From positions 1 to 64,000 of the forward strand of contig JAHFCF010000011.1 of assembly GCA_023249645.1 (NCBI GenBank): 64,000 bases of DNA, written 5' to 3'. Of this stretch, positions 19,438 through 27,853 are shown one piece after another. A program made the translations under genes and the position numbers. Each line of letters opens with the position of its first letter. Position 1 is the first letter of the stretch. The notes beneath the pieces were generated by a model. It searched no databases, was not told where the DNA came from, and worked only from the letters and a program-made list of their open reading frames with translations. The stretch is from Elusimicrobiota bacterium. Lineage in GTDB: Bacteria > Elusimicrobiota > Elusimicrobia > UBA1565 > UBA9628.

Positions 19438-20709
19438 TCACCGGCGGTAAGGGACGAAGACATGCAGGACCATGAACAGGCCGTCGCCGATGGCGGGGAT
19501 CAGCATCAGCAGGCTCAAAAAGAAAAGCAGGCGATGCGCGCGGGCATGGGAGAAAAACCGGCTCAGTTCATCCGTGGAGCTCCGCAGACCCTGCGCCGCC
19601 GCTGGCAGGGACGGCGGCGCGGGAACGACCTTGAGCACGCCAGAGCACGCCTGGAGCTTGGATAAGGCCGCGACAGGAAGAACGACCTTGACCACCCAGA
19701 TCGCCTCCCCCGTGCCTGGCGCAGATTCCGTCGTGACAAATTTGGCCTTGAACCCGGGTATTCTCATCTCGTTTTCCAGACGCAGGAGATCCTCGCCCGG
19801 CGAAAGACCGGGAGTGGGGCGCAGGCCGATGAGGACTTTCGTGACCGTCTGCGTCGACTCCAGGCGGCGCGCCGATGGGAAGATCTCCAAGCGGGCAACG
19901 TCCTTTTGGCGCAAGACCTCTCCCACACGGTCGGACGCGAGCCGGCCAAACACCTTCACTTGGCCGGGCAGGCCGACAGCCTCCGGCTCAAAACCAGGCA
20001 GTCGGGAGAACCCGGGAATCGAGGTTATCGCATCTCTCAAATTCTGACCCTTCAGGTTCAGGTTCACGGCGACCAAGACTTCCCCCTGCGACGGCGATAC
20101 GGCCGCAGAGTTCCCCCGCTGGACCAGAGGGACCGACGGATTGAAACGAGCCACGAAATTTCTCCTGGAAGAAGCGGCCTGATTAAGAACATGAGAATCG
20201 TAATCCTGCCCGCCCACGGCATAGGCCTTGTCCGGCGAAAAGTGTTTGACTTCCTGCGCCGGCATCAGCAGGGGGGCCTTGAGGCCCTCCCAGAGACTGT
20301 ATTTCTGGACCGGTTCCTCGGCAGGCGCCGCAGCAGCAGAGCGCTGGCGCGCGGACGGCTGGCGCTGAGCGAACGGCCACGATGTCTTGGAATTAGCCGC
20401 TGCCGACGTCCCAGGAGCGTCCTGCGCCTTTGGCTTGGTAGGAACATGGGAATCGGAACGCGCCGCAGCGCTGGACTGAGGCTTGGGCGCATCGCCGATG
20501 TCGCCGATGGTCTCCCAGAGTCCCGGCTGCTGCCAGGAGCCGTATTCCATAGCATCGTTCGCCTCGAGTGTCGGAGGGACATACCCTCCGCCCTCGCCGA
20601 TGAACTTCGAGGAGAAGCCGCCACGACCGCCGGCCACGGGCCCCGCCTGCGCGGAGCCCTGCAGCGCCGCGACGAGGCAAAGTCCGAGAGCGGCTTGAAA
20701 GATTTTCAT
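19438..20709 (-). CDS. Secreted or membrane-anchored protein of unknown function
   Basis: I do not recognise this 423-residue protein. It has a signal peptide (MKIFQAALGLCLVAALQGSAQA), a Gly-rich then Pro/Ala/Ser-rich low-complexity stretch (residues ~25-130), and a mixed alpha/beta region between ~170 and 370 with a recurring pattern (VNLNLKGQNLRDAITSIPGF, VKVFGRLASDRVGEVLRQK, KVLIGLRPTPGLSPGED). A single C-terminal membrane helix (LLFFLSLLMLIPAIGDGLFM) follows. The repeats look like small ferredoxin-type folds, but this is a guess. It is first in an operon with ftsX, envC-like and ctp genes, which suggests an envelope or division role. Confidence 0.7.
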   Translation of the reverse strand: MKIFQAALGLCLVAALQGSAQAGPVAGGRGGFSSKFIGEGGGYVPPTLEANDAMEYGSWQQPGLWETIGDIGDAPKPQSSAAARSDSHVPTKPKAQDAPGTSAAANSKTSWPFAQRQPSARQRSAAAAPAEEPVQKYSLWEGLKAPLLMPAQEVKHFSPDKAYAVGGQDYDSHVLNQAASSRRNFVARFNPSVPLVQRGNSAAVSPSQGEVLVAVNLNLKGQNLRDAITSIPGFSRLPGFEPEAVGLPGQVKVFGRLASDRVGEVLRQKDVARLEIFPSARRLESTQTVTKVLIGLRPTPGLSPGEDLLRLENEMRIPGFKAKFVTTESAPGTGEAIWVVKVVLPVAALSKLQACSGVLKVVPAPPSLPAAAQGLRSSTDELSRFFSHARAHRLLFFLSLLMLIPAIGDGLFMVLHVFVPYRR

Positions 20710-20739
20710 GAGAATTCTACAGAGCGGGCCGTTGGGCGT

Positions 20740-20768
20740 ATCGTATAACAGTTTTGCGCGCGGGTCAA
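20740..20768 (-). promoter_or_regulatory. Promoter for the unknown-ftsX-envC-ctp-tsaD operon
   Basis: On the minus strand, TTGACC (20763-20768) and TACGAT (20740-20745) are 17 bp apart. The start codon at 20709 is about 30 nt downstream, leaving a normal short leader. The 97-bp gap to the previous gene also supports a new transcription unit here. Confidence 0.65.
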
Positions 20769-20806
20769 CACAAAACCGACCTTTATAAAAAAGCGGATGA
20801 CCCCGG

Positions 20807-22312
20807 CTACTTTTCCGGCATTCTTCCCAGCATCCGCCCCATGAAACCCAGGAGAAGTCCGGCTGCCGAGACCACCGCTGTCTGAGAGAGGATCATGCCC
20901 ACGCAGATGCCCGGCCGGCCTAAAGCGGCGATGATCCCGATAGGGAAGAGCAGTCCCAGCCACAGCCAGGGACGAGGGTCGGCAAAAAATCCGGCGGAGC
21001 CGCGGCCCACGACCAGGCCCAGCGCCACGACGAAAGCCGGCAGCCCCAGGAAGATCTCCCGCCAGCGCCAAGGCCACCACCAGAAGATCTCGCAGCGGTT
21101 CATCGCCGTCTGAACCCAGCGCCACACGGGCGTGTCGGCCAGCAGCAGGCGCGGCTCGAAGAGCAGGATCCCTGCCGCGACCAGGAGCGCGGCCAAGAAA
21201 AGATCCGCATAGGTCGGCGAAGCGGCCCTCTTGCTCCAGAAGAATCTCGCCGCCACGGGATAAAGAGCCAAGGCGCCGATGGCCAGGGGCCAGGCCATGG
21301 TGGAAAAAGTCGGTCCCTGAGGCAGGGCGGCGGCCGAGCTGCCCGACAAGAGCAGCCCCACGATCAGGCCCAGAGCGCTGGCGGCCATCGCGAGGACCAG
21401 GACCCCGAAGAGGGTCTCGGCCACGGGCGAGGCCACGGGACGCCGCTTCAAGACCTCCTCCCGGCCCCATTGGAAGGCGCGCACGCCCGCCCTCACCGAG
21501 AAGATCGGTCCGAGCACGGCTAAAAACCAGGCCAGCCATAAGCGCCAAAAAGAGGCTTCAGAACCGCTTTCTTCGGGAAGATCGCCACCCAAGATCCCGC
21601 GCTCACGCAGGGATCTCAGCCTCCCTCGCAAAGAAGAGAGGTTCTCATCCGCGCTGCGGCTCAGGTCCAGCCGCGCGACGAGGAGTCGTTCAGGCCGGCC
21701 ATAGGCGGCCCGCAGCCACGCGGGTTCGGGCGCCGACACGTCCAAGAACAGCGCCTCTTTTTCCTGGCTCAAGACCGCGGACTGGAGCCCCGCCGCAGCG
21801 GCAGGCTCGAGATCCTCGGGGTCGAAGCCCGCCGCGAGCGTCGGCTCAGCGTCTTGGGCGAGCTCCAGCAGGCTGTAGCCCGACGCCGTGGACGTGCCGA
21901 TCAAAAGGCCCTGATTCCTCAGGAGTCCGGCCAGGCGCGCGGCCAGCTTGCGGTCCTTGACCCAGACCACGCTGGGCTTCAAGCCCGCGTTGGGCGTGAT
22001 GAGACCCAGGGTCTTCCATTTGGCCAGTTCGCCTTTGGAGAAGATCAGGACCTGCCCGGTCTGCGCGAGGCCTCCCAGGGTCTGCTGGCGCAATGCCGCG
22101 GCCGCCACTCCCATGGCCTTGGCCCGCTCCCAGAAGTCAGCCGGCTCCATGCGGGAAATGTGGGACACGATGGCCGCATCCTGGGTCTGGATGGCCACGA
22201 CGGCCTGGCGGAAGTTCTTCCGCTGGACGACGTGGGCGCCCAGGACCAAGGCGATGAAAGTCAGGACCGCCGCCCCCCAGAAAATTTTCGGCCGGAACAT
22301 GAGATTCATCAT
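20807..22312 (-). CDS. Polytopic membrane protein, probable DUF5693 family
   Basis: The 501-residue protein has an N-terminal membrane anchor (IFWGAAVLTFIALVLGAHV). A ~230-residue extracytoplasmic domain follows, with a strictly non-catalytic look (VVAIQTQDAAIVSHISRM, FDPEDLEPAAAAGLQSAVLS). Seven to eight C-terminal membrane helices end the protein. The motif NRCEIFWWWPWRWREIFLGLPA and the following GIGIIAALGRPG-type segment are reminiscent of DUF5693, a family often next to cell-wall polymer genes. This assignment is from memory of the family pattern and is moderate. Its start overlaps the glgA-like stop (ATGA). Confidence 0.65.
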   Translation of the reverse strand: MMNLMFRPKIFWGAAVLTFIALVLGAHVVQRKNFRQAVVAIQTQDAAIVSHISRMEPADFWERAKAMGVAAAALRQQTLGGLAQTGQVLIFSKGELAKWKTLGLITPNAGLKPSVVWVKDRKLAARLAGLLRNQGLLIGTSTASGYSLLELAQDAEPTLAAGFDPEDLEPAAAAGLQSAVLSQEKEALFLDVSAPEPAWLRAAYGRPERLLVARLDLSRSADENLSSLRGRLRSLRERGILGGDLPEESGSEASFWRLWLAWFLAVLGPIFSVRAGVRAFQWGREEVLKRRPVASPVAETLFGVLVLAMAASALGLIVGLLLSGSSAAALPQGPTFSTMAWPLAIGALALYPVAARFFWSKRAASPTYADLFLAALLVAAGILLFEPRLLLADTPVWRWVQTAMNRCEIFWWWPWRWREIFLGLPAFVVALGLVVGRGSAGFFADPRPWLWLGLLFPIGIIAALGRPGICVGMILSQTAVVSAAGLLLGFMGRMLGRMPEK

Positions 22313-23712
22313 CTTGCCTCCCGCAGGGCGCGGCCATAGAGAGCCAGATAGCGCTCCAAGGACTTCGCCCAAGAAAAATCAGCCTGCATGCCGATGCGCA
22401 TGAGCTCCTTCCACGTCATCTCCTGATGCCTGGTAAACGCCCTATCCAGGGCGCGACCAAAGTCTGCGGCGTCATCCGGCTTGGCCGTGAACCCATTGGG
22501 GCTCTCGCCCTGCTCATGGACCGTGTCCGCCAAGCCTCCGGTGCGGGCGACCACGGGGACGCAGCCGTAGCGCATGGCGATCATCTGCCCCAGACCGCAA
22601 GGCTCGAAGCGCGACGGCATGAGCAGCATGTCGCAGGCGGCGTAAAGCCGATGGGCGAATTCCTCGTTATAACCGCAGAAAAAATGAGCCTGACCGGGAT
22701 GGCGACCGGCCCATTGGGATGTGGCCTCCACCAGAGCCGGATCGCCCTCCCCTACTCCCACGAACCGGCAGCGCTCCAGCCGGCTCTCCAACGCCTCTTG
22801 GGCGATGTCCCAGCCCTTCTGGCGGTCGAGCCGCGCCACCATGCCGACCAGAGGGATATCTCCCTCAGCCTGGAGGCCGCAGGCAGCCATCAGTTCCCTT
22901 TTGCAGATAGACTTGCCTGTCATGCGATCCCCAGAGTAGCGCTGCGGTAAAAAAGAGTCCGTCGCCGGGTCCCAATCCTCAAGATCGATGCCGTTGAGGA
23001 TCCCCTCGAGCCGGTCGTGGCGGCGGCTGAGGACATCTTCCAAGCCCATCCCGCATCCCGCAGTCTGCACTTCCCGGGCATAGGAAGGGCTGACGGTCGT
23101 CAGCCAGTCCGCGTGGATGAGTCCCGCCTTGAGGAAGCTGTAATTCTCTCCGACACGCGCTCCCTCGAAATCCTGAGGGCTCAAGCCCGCCTCCAGGAAA
23201 GTCTGCGCAGGGAATGCTCCTTGGTAGGCGATATTGTGGAGGCTCAAGACCGATGGGACTCCGGCAAAGAATGGGTCAGCCTTCAAGAACACGGCCGCCA
23301 GGGCTGCCTGCCAATCGTGCAGGTGCACGATGTCCGGCTTGAATCCCAACGCCCGCGCCCCGGCCAGGAGAACGCGCGAGAAGACGGCGAAGCGTTCGCC
23401 GTTGTCCGAATGATCGCGGCCATCCACCCAATAAAGTCCCTCACGGTCGAACAGCCTCGGGCATTCCACGAACACCGCCGTGATCGAACGATGCCGCACG
23501 ACGCGCAGGGAAACGCCTTCGGGCGCCGCAGCAACGCTGAGGACTTGCGCTCCATCCAGGATCGCCGGATCGATCACCCGATAGCGCGGCACGAAGAGAA
23601 GGACCTCGTGGCCCGCTTCGCCGAGCTGGCGGCTCAAGGCACCGACCACGTCCGCCAGGCCTCCGGTCTTGCAGAAGGGAAAAGCCTCGCTGGCCGCCTG
23701 GAGGATGCGCAT
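22309..23712 (-). CDS. glgA: Glycogen/starch synthase, GT5 family
   Basis: The 467-residue protein has the GT5 ADP-glucose-binding motif KTGGLADVVGALSRQL at residues 15-30. Other family segments are HLHDWQAALAAVFL, LSLHNIAYQGAFP, VSPSYAREVQT and the C-terminal MLMPSRFEPCGLGQMIAMRYG with the catalytic Glu. Length and order are normal for GlgA, which extends alpha-1,4-glucan chains. The frame is open 48 codons upstream, but ATG 23712 starts the conserved MRILQAASEAFPF. It lies 7 bp after scpB and overlaps a membrane-protein gene by 4 nt. No other glycogen gene is nearby. Confidence 0.92.
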   Translation of the reverse strand: MRILQAASEAFPFCKTGGLADVVGALSRQLGEAGHEVLLFVPRYRVIDPAILDGAQVLSVAAAPEGVSLRVVRHRSITAVFVECPRLFDREGLYWVDGRDHSDNGERFAVFSRVLLAGARALGFKPDIVHLHDWQAALAAVFLKADPFFAGVPSVLSLHNIAYQGAFPAQTFLEAGLSPQDFEGARVGENYSFLKAGLIHADWLTTVSPSYAREVQTAGCGMGLEDVLSRRHDRLEGILNGIDLEDWDPATDSFLPQRYSGDRMTGKSICKRELMAACGLQAEGDIPLVGMVARLDRQKGWDIAQEALESRLERCRFVGVGEGDPALVEATSQWAGRHPGQAHFFCGYNEEFAHRLYAACDMLLMPSRFEPCGLGQMIAMRYGCVPVVARTGGLADTVHEQGESPNGFTAKPDDAADFGRALDRAFTRHQEMTWKELMRIGMQADFSWAKSLERYLALYGRALREAR

Positions 23713-23719
23713 GCCCGGC

Positions 23720-24418
23720 TTACTGGCTGGGGCTCGAGTCCTGCGGCGGCTCTTCTTCCACCGGCCAGATCGCGGAGGCAGGCTTCTCCTCGACCGGCGC
23801 CTCAGAGACAGCGGCTGGAACCGGGACCTCAGGAGAAGTCTCTGCGACCGGCGCATCCGAGGGAGATGGTTCCGGCGCGCGGAAATCTTCGATGGGAGGC
23901 AGATCCTCGAGGCTCTTCAGGCCGAAATGGCGCATGAAATCTTCCGTCGTGCCGTAGAGAAGCGGGCGGCCCACGGATTCCTTGCGGCCCACGACCTTGA
24001 TGAGCCTCTTCTCCAAAAGGGTCTCCAGGGCGGCGATGACCTCGACGCCGCGGATCTCCTCGATCTCGGCGCGGGTCAAGGGCTGCTTGTAGGCGATGAT
24101 GGCCAAAGTCTCGTGGGCCGCCGTGGAGAGGCGCATGACCATCTTATCCGCGAAGAGCTTGCGCACCAAGGGGCCGTAGGCCGGCCGTGTCGCCAGCTGG
24201 AAGCCTCCGGCGACCTCCATCAGCTGCAGAGCGGACCGGCGTTGCTCGAGATCCTTGCGGATATTCTCCAGCAAGCCGCTCAAGCGCTCGATGTTCTTTC
24301 TCCCCGTCAGTTTGCGGATCTCCTCCAGCGGCAGGGGATGGTCGGTGATGAAGAGCAGGGTCTCCAGCTGCTTCTGGAGCTCCTCATCCTCCAGGGCTGA
24401 TGGCGGTGTCTGGGACAT
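23720..24418 (-). CDS. scpB: Segregation and condensation protein B
   Basis: The 232-residue protein has two winged-helix domains typical of ScpB (LEDEELQKQLETLLFITDHP, AAHETLAIIAYKQPLTRAEIE, IRGVEVIAALETLLEKRLI). The C-terminal Pro/Glu/Ala tail (residues ~185-232) is disordered. ScpB dimers join ScpA and SMC in the condensin complex. Its start lies inside the 3' end of scpA (35-bp overlap), so translation is coupled. No smc gene is in the window. Confidence 0.94.
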   Translation of the reverse strand: MSQTPPSALEDEELQKQLETLLFITDHPLPLEEIRKLTGRKNIERLSGLLENIRKDLEQRRSALQLMEVAGGFQLATRPAYGPLVRKLFADKMVMRLSTAAHETLAIIAYKQPLTRAEIEEIRGVEVIAALETLLEKRLIKVVGRKESVGRPLLYGTTEDFMRHFGLKSLEDLPPIEDFRAPEPSPSDAPVAETSPEVPVPAAVSEAPVEEKPASAIWPVEEEPPQDSSPSQ

Positions 24419-25124
24419 CGACGCGGACCTCCTTTTTATAGATCATGATGGGGCCGAGATTGCCCTCTTGGCGCACGAAGATCTTCTGCATCTTGACGAG
24501 CTCGAGCATGGCCAGGAAGCAGGCCAAAATCCCGCGCCGCTTGCGTTCGTCGGCGAAAAGCTCCACCCAGCTGATCGCCGGGCGACTCTCCAGGAGGAAA
24601 AGGAGCTTCGAGATCTTTTCCTCGATGGGGAACTCCTCGCCGATGACCTCGCGGGCCGGACCCTCTTCGCCGCGGGAAAGGATCTCGCGCAGGTTCTCCA
24701 AGAGATCGAAGAGGCTCAAGTCCAGGTTCTTCTCGGAGTCGTCGAAATGGGGCGCGCCGCGGTAGAAGACGTCCTTGAATTCGTCGCCGCGCGTCTCCAG
24801 GAATTTCGCCGCTCCCTTGAATTTCTGATACTCCAAAAGCTTGGCCGCGAGCTCGGCGGCGGGATCGGGACCGGTCTCCAGCTCCTCTCCCTCATGCGAG
24901 GGCAAGAGCGCTCGCGACTTGATGGCCATGAGCGTGGCGGCCATGACCAGGAACTCGCCGGCCACGTCGAGGTTGAGCTCCTTCATGAGGTCGAGATAGG
25001 CGAGATACTCGGTGGTGATGTGGGAGAGCGGGATGTTGTGGATGTCGAGGTCGTCGCGCTTGACCAGGAAGAGCAAGAGGTCGAGCGGCCCCTCGAACAT
25101 CTCGAGATGCACTTGATGGCTCAT
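24384..25124 (-). CDS. scpA: Segregation and condensation protein A (kleisin)
   Basis: The 246-residue protein begins with the ScpA N-terminal signature (VHLEMFEGPLDLLLFLVKRD, then LDIHNIPLSHITTEYLAYL). An AAL-rich helix (FLVMAATLMAIKSRALLP) and the C-terminal winged helix (RRGILACFLAMLELVKMQKI) complete it. It bridges the SMC heads. The ATG overlaps the trpS stop (ATGA), and its 3' end overlaps scpB. Confidence 0.95.
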   Translation of the reverse strand: MSHQVHLEMFEGPLDLLLFLVKRDDLDIHNIPLSHITTEYLAYLDLMKELNLDVAGEFLVMAATLMAIKSRALLPSHEGEELETGPDPAAELAAKLLEYQKFKGAAKFLETRGDEFKDVFYRGAPHFDDSEKNLDLSLFDLLENLREILSRGEEGPAREVIGEEFPIEEKISKLLFLLESRPAISWVELFADERKRRGILACFLAMLELVKMQKIFVRQEGNLGPIMIYKKEVRVDVPDTAISPGG

Positions 25125-26188
25125 TTCAGCCTCATGGCCTGGCGCACCTGGTCCATGGTCTTGGCCGCGGCAGCGCGCGCCTTTTGGGCTCCCGCGGCCA
25201 GGATCTCATCGACTTTTTCAGGATGCGCGGCGTACGACTCGCGCCTGCGGCGGAACTCGGCGAAGGGAGCCTCCAGGGACTGGATCAAATTCTTCTTGTC
25301 AGCCACGCAGCCCAGCCGCCCGGCGCGGCAGGCCTCGCCGATCTTCTCAAAACCCGGCGTGTAGAGCTGGTGCAGGGCGTAGACCACGCAGCCGGTCGGG
25401 TTCTCGGGACAAGGCTCGGGATGGCCCCGGTCATCGGCGCGGATCTTGGTCTTATCCGTGTACATGGACATGACCTTGGCGCGCAGAGACTCGGGGGTCT
25501 GCTCCAACTCCACGCCGTTGCCGTAGGACTTGGACATCTTGCGGCCGTCCGTGCCCAGGATCTTCGGCGTCTGGGTCAGGAGGGGCTGCGGTTCGACAAA
25601 AACCGGCCCGTAGATGCTGTTGAACTTGCGCGCGATCTCGCGGGAAAGCTCCAGGTGCGGCAGCTGATCCTGTCCGATGGGCACCCGGCTGCCGCGATAG
25701 AGCAGGATGTCGGCGGCCTGCAGGACTGGATAGCCCAAAAAGCCGAAGGTCCGCAGCTCATAGCGGGAAGCGGCCATGCCCTCGGAGGCCGTCGCCTCCT
25801 CGCCTGCCGCGGCCTTGCCGAGCTTGGTCTTGGAGAGTTCCTGGAGCTGCTCCTTCCAGGTGGGATTGTTCTCCAGCCACGAAAGGGGCGTCGTCATGCC
25901 GAGGAGCAAGGCCAATTCAGCGTGCTCGGGGACATCGGACTGCTTGAAGATGACGCACTTCTCAGGATCGAGGCCCGTGGTCAGCCAGTCCAACACATAG
26001 CCGCGGGCATTGGCCTGCAGGGCCGCGGTGTCGGCGTAGCCCGTGGTGAGCATGTGCCAGTCCGCGACGAAAAAGTAGCACTCATAGCGGTCGCTCAGGG
26101 ATACCCAGTTCTTGAGGACCCCCCAATAGTGGCCGATATGCAGGCGACCGGTGGGACGCATGCCGGAAACCACGACTTCTCGCGCCAT
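25121..26188 (-). CDS. trpS: Tryptophan-tRNA ligase
   Basis: The 355-residue class I synthetase has the HIGH motif as RLHIGHYWG near residue 15 and KMSKSYGN near 220. Other TrpRS features are FVADWHMLTTGYAD, YPVLQAADILLY and GQDQLPHLELSREIA. It charges tRNA-Trp. A Lys/Ala/Glu-rich insertion around residues 120-135 is slightly longer than usual. It is the first gene of the trpS-scpA-scpB-glgA run and has its own promoter. Confidence 0.96.
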   Translation of the reverse strand: MAREVVVSGMRPTGRLHIGHYWGVLKNWVSLSDRYECYFFVADWHMLTTGYADTAALQANARGYVLDWLTTGLDPEKCVIFKQSDVPEHAELALLLGMTTPLSWLENNPTWKEQLQELSKTKLGKAAAGEEATASEGMAASRYELRTFGFLGYPVLQAADILLYRGSRVPIGQDQLPHLELSREIARKFNSIYGPVFVEPQPLLTQTPKILGTDGRKMSKSYGNGVELEQTPESLRAKVMSMYTDKTKIRADDRGHPEPCPENPTGCVVYALHQLYTPGFEKIGEACRAGRLGCVADKKNLIQSLEAPFAEFRRRRESYAAHPEKVDEILAAGAQKARAAAAKTMDQVRQAMRLK

Positions 26189-26197
26189 AGCGGCTGT

Positions 26198-26226
26198 ATC
26201 TTATCCTATTGCGTCGACGGAAACAA
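26198..26226 (-). promoter_or_regulatory. Promoter of trpS operon
   Basis: On the minus strand, TTGTTT (26221-26226) and TAAGAT (26198-26203) are 17 bp apart. The -10 ends only 9 nt before the trpS ATG, which predicts a leader of about two bases. Confidence 0.5.
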
Positions 26227-26258
26227 GGTCTGCCGGGAACTTTTTCGGCCCTCGATCG

Positions 26259-26264
26259 TATAGT
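26259..26264 (+). promoter_or_regulatory. -10 box directly before the AlbA_2 gene
   Basis: TATAGT ends 4 nt before ATG 26269. No good -35 is visible. If used, transcription would start at or inside the start codon. Confidence 0.45.
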
Positions 26265-26268
26265 GTAT

Positions 26269-27783
26269 ATGGCCACCGCATCCGACTCCCTGCTGCGCCT
26301 GCTTCTCCGACAAGGGGAATCAGAAACCGTCGAGTTCAAGGAGTCCTTCGGGCGGGAGGCTCTCGAGACTCTTTGCGCCTTCGCGAACACCAACGGCGGC
26401 CTGCTGCTCATCGGCATCAATGACAAGGGCGACATCAAAGGTATACCAGGCGGTGCGAATACCCTCAAGGATTTGGCGAATCAAATTGCCCAGACCACAG
26501 GACTCCACCCATCCATCAAAACCATGCATTCGAACAACAAGCGCATCATCCACATCCGAGTGCCAAAAAGCCGCATCAGGCCTGTCCTGTACCACGGCAA
26601 GGCTTATTCTCGCTCCGGCAGCACGACATGTCGGATGGGCATGGATGAGATTACAAAAACGGTCCTGACCAGCGTCGGCATGACTTGGGATGAGATGCCA
26701 GAAGTCCGCGCCAACATAGCCGATATTTCCACAACCAAGATCAAGGCATTCATCCGAATGGCGAACGAACAAGGGAGAAGACCCATTCCGTCCAGAATAA
26801 ATCCCCTGGAACTCCTGCACAAACTCAAGCTCCTGCGCCAAGGCCGACCAACCCGAGCGGCAGTCCTCCTATTCGGCAAGCATCCGCAGGATTTTTACGC
26901 TCAAAGCATCATCAAGGTCGGCCGATTCCGCGGCAAGACCCTGGTCGTAGATGATCGGGAAATTGCCGGGACTCTCTTCGACCAGATTGAAGGCGCCATG
27001 CTGTACTTCCGAGAAAAGCTGGACACGCGCTTTGAGATGACCGGCATGCCGCAAAGAAAGGTGGTCTGGGAATATCCGCTCGACGCCCTGCGCGAAGCCG
27101 TGACCAACGCCGTGTGCCACAGGGAATACATGAGCACGGCGCAGACCCAGGCGCGCATCTACGACCATGAACTGCTGGTGATGAATCCGGGGGGCCTGCC
27201 GACCGCCCTGTCCGTCGATTCGATCAAGAAGGCGCACCACTCGGTCCCACGCAATCGGCAGATCGCGGAGATCCTTTTCTATGCCGGTCTCATCGAGGCT
27301 TGGGGCAGCGGAATCGAAAAGATGATGGATGAATGCGCAAACGCTGGTTTGCCGAAACCGGTTTTCGAGTCGGATCAGGCCTTCAAGGTCGCCTTCAAAA
27401 AGGCCGCCCTCACAAGTACCCCACAAGCACCCCACAAACACCCATCAAGCACCGACCAAGTACCGACTAAGTACCGACTAAGTACCGACCAAGTACCGAC
27501 CAAGTACCGGACAAGTACCGGACAAGTACTTAGACCGGAAATCTGGAATCTGCTCGCCTATTGCAGGCGACCAAAACGAATTCGCCAGATTATGGCGCAC
27601 TTGGGGCTGAGTCATAAATATACTTTCACCACCAACTATCTGCGGCCGTTGCTCGCCCAGGGATTACTGGCCATGACGACTCCTGATTCGCCCAGGAGTC
27701 CAAAACAAAGTTACGTGGCCACACCGCAAGGTCTGACGCACTTGCGTAAAATGAACTGGGTCTTTCGGCCCAAACGGAGGTAG
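26269..27783 (+). CDS. AlbA_2 (Schlafen-type) ATP-binding transcriptional regulator-like protein
   Basis: The 504-residue protein has an N-terminal AlbA_2 domain (ESETVEFKESFGREALETL, then FANTNGGLLLIGINDKGDI). A GHKL-type ATP-binding C-terminal region follows (LREAVTNAVCHREYM, then YAGLIEAWGSGIEKMMDEC). A winged helix is likely at the C-terminus (RIRQIMAHLGLSHKYTFTT). Family members act as regulators or helicase-like defence accessories, and the function here is unknown. Residues ~381-421 are encoded by eleven 11-bp tandem repeats and read as an 11-residue repeat (STDQVPTKYRL). The gene stands alone between divergent trpS and another orphan gene. ATG 26269 is chosen because the upstream extension has no family similarity. 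Confidence 0.85.
   Translation: MATASDSLLRLLLRQGESETVEFKESFGREALETLCAFANTNGGLLLIGINDKGDIKGIPGGANTLKDLANQIAQTTGLHPSIKTMHSNNKRIIHIRVPKSRIRPVLYHGKAYSRSGSTTCRMGMDEITKTVLTSVGMTWDEMPEVRANIADISTTKIKAFIRMANEQGRRPIPSRINPLELLHKLKLLRQGRPTRAAVLLFGKHPQDFYAQSIIKVGRFRGKTLVVDDREIAGTLFDQIEGAMLYFREKLDTRFEMTGMPQRKVVWEYPLDALREAVTNAVCHREYMSTAQTQARIYDHELLVMNPGGLPTALSVDSIKKAHHSVPRNRQIAEILFYAGLIEAWGSGIEKMMDECANAGLPKPVFESDQAFKVAFKKAALTSTPQAPHKHPSSTDQVPTKYRLSTDQVPTKYRTSTGQVLRPEIWNLLAYCRRPKRIRQIMAHLGLSHKYTFTTNYLRPLLAQGLLAMTTPDSPRSPKQSYVATPQGLTHLRKMNWVFRPKRR
27410..27530 (+). repeat. 11-bp tandem repeat, 11 copies, inside a coding region
   Basis: Eleven consecutive 11-bp units run without interruption. The first four are divergent (tcacaagtacc, ccacaagcacc, ccacaaacacc, catcaagcacc) and the last seven are close to gaccaagtacc. 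Because 11 is not a multiple of three, gain or loss of one or two units shifts the reading frame; three units (33 bp) equal one 11-residue protein repeat. The tract sits between the ATP-binding domain and the C-terminal winged helix. Confidence 0.95.
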
Positions 27784-27838
27784 GCCTTTTATCCGCCAAA
27801 TTTTGCCCCAAAGGCCCAGGGGCTTTGCAGGCACTTCG

Positions 27839-27847
27839 TGATATAGT
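27839..27847 (+). promoter_or_regulatory. Extended -10 promoter element
   Basis: TGATATAGT forms an extended -10 (TGn plus TATAGT). It ends 6 nt before ATG 27854, again predicting a leaderless message. Confidence 0.5.
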
Positions 27848-27853
27848 AGAAGC

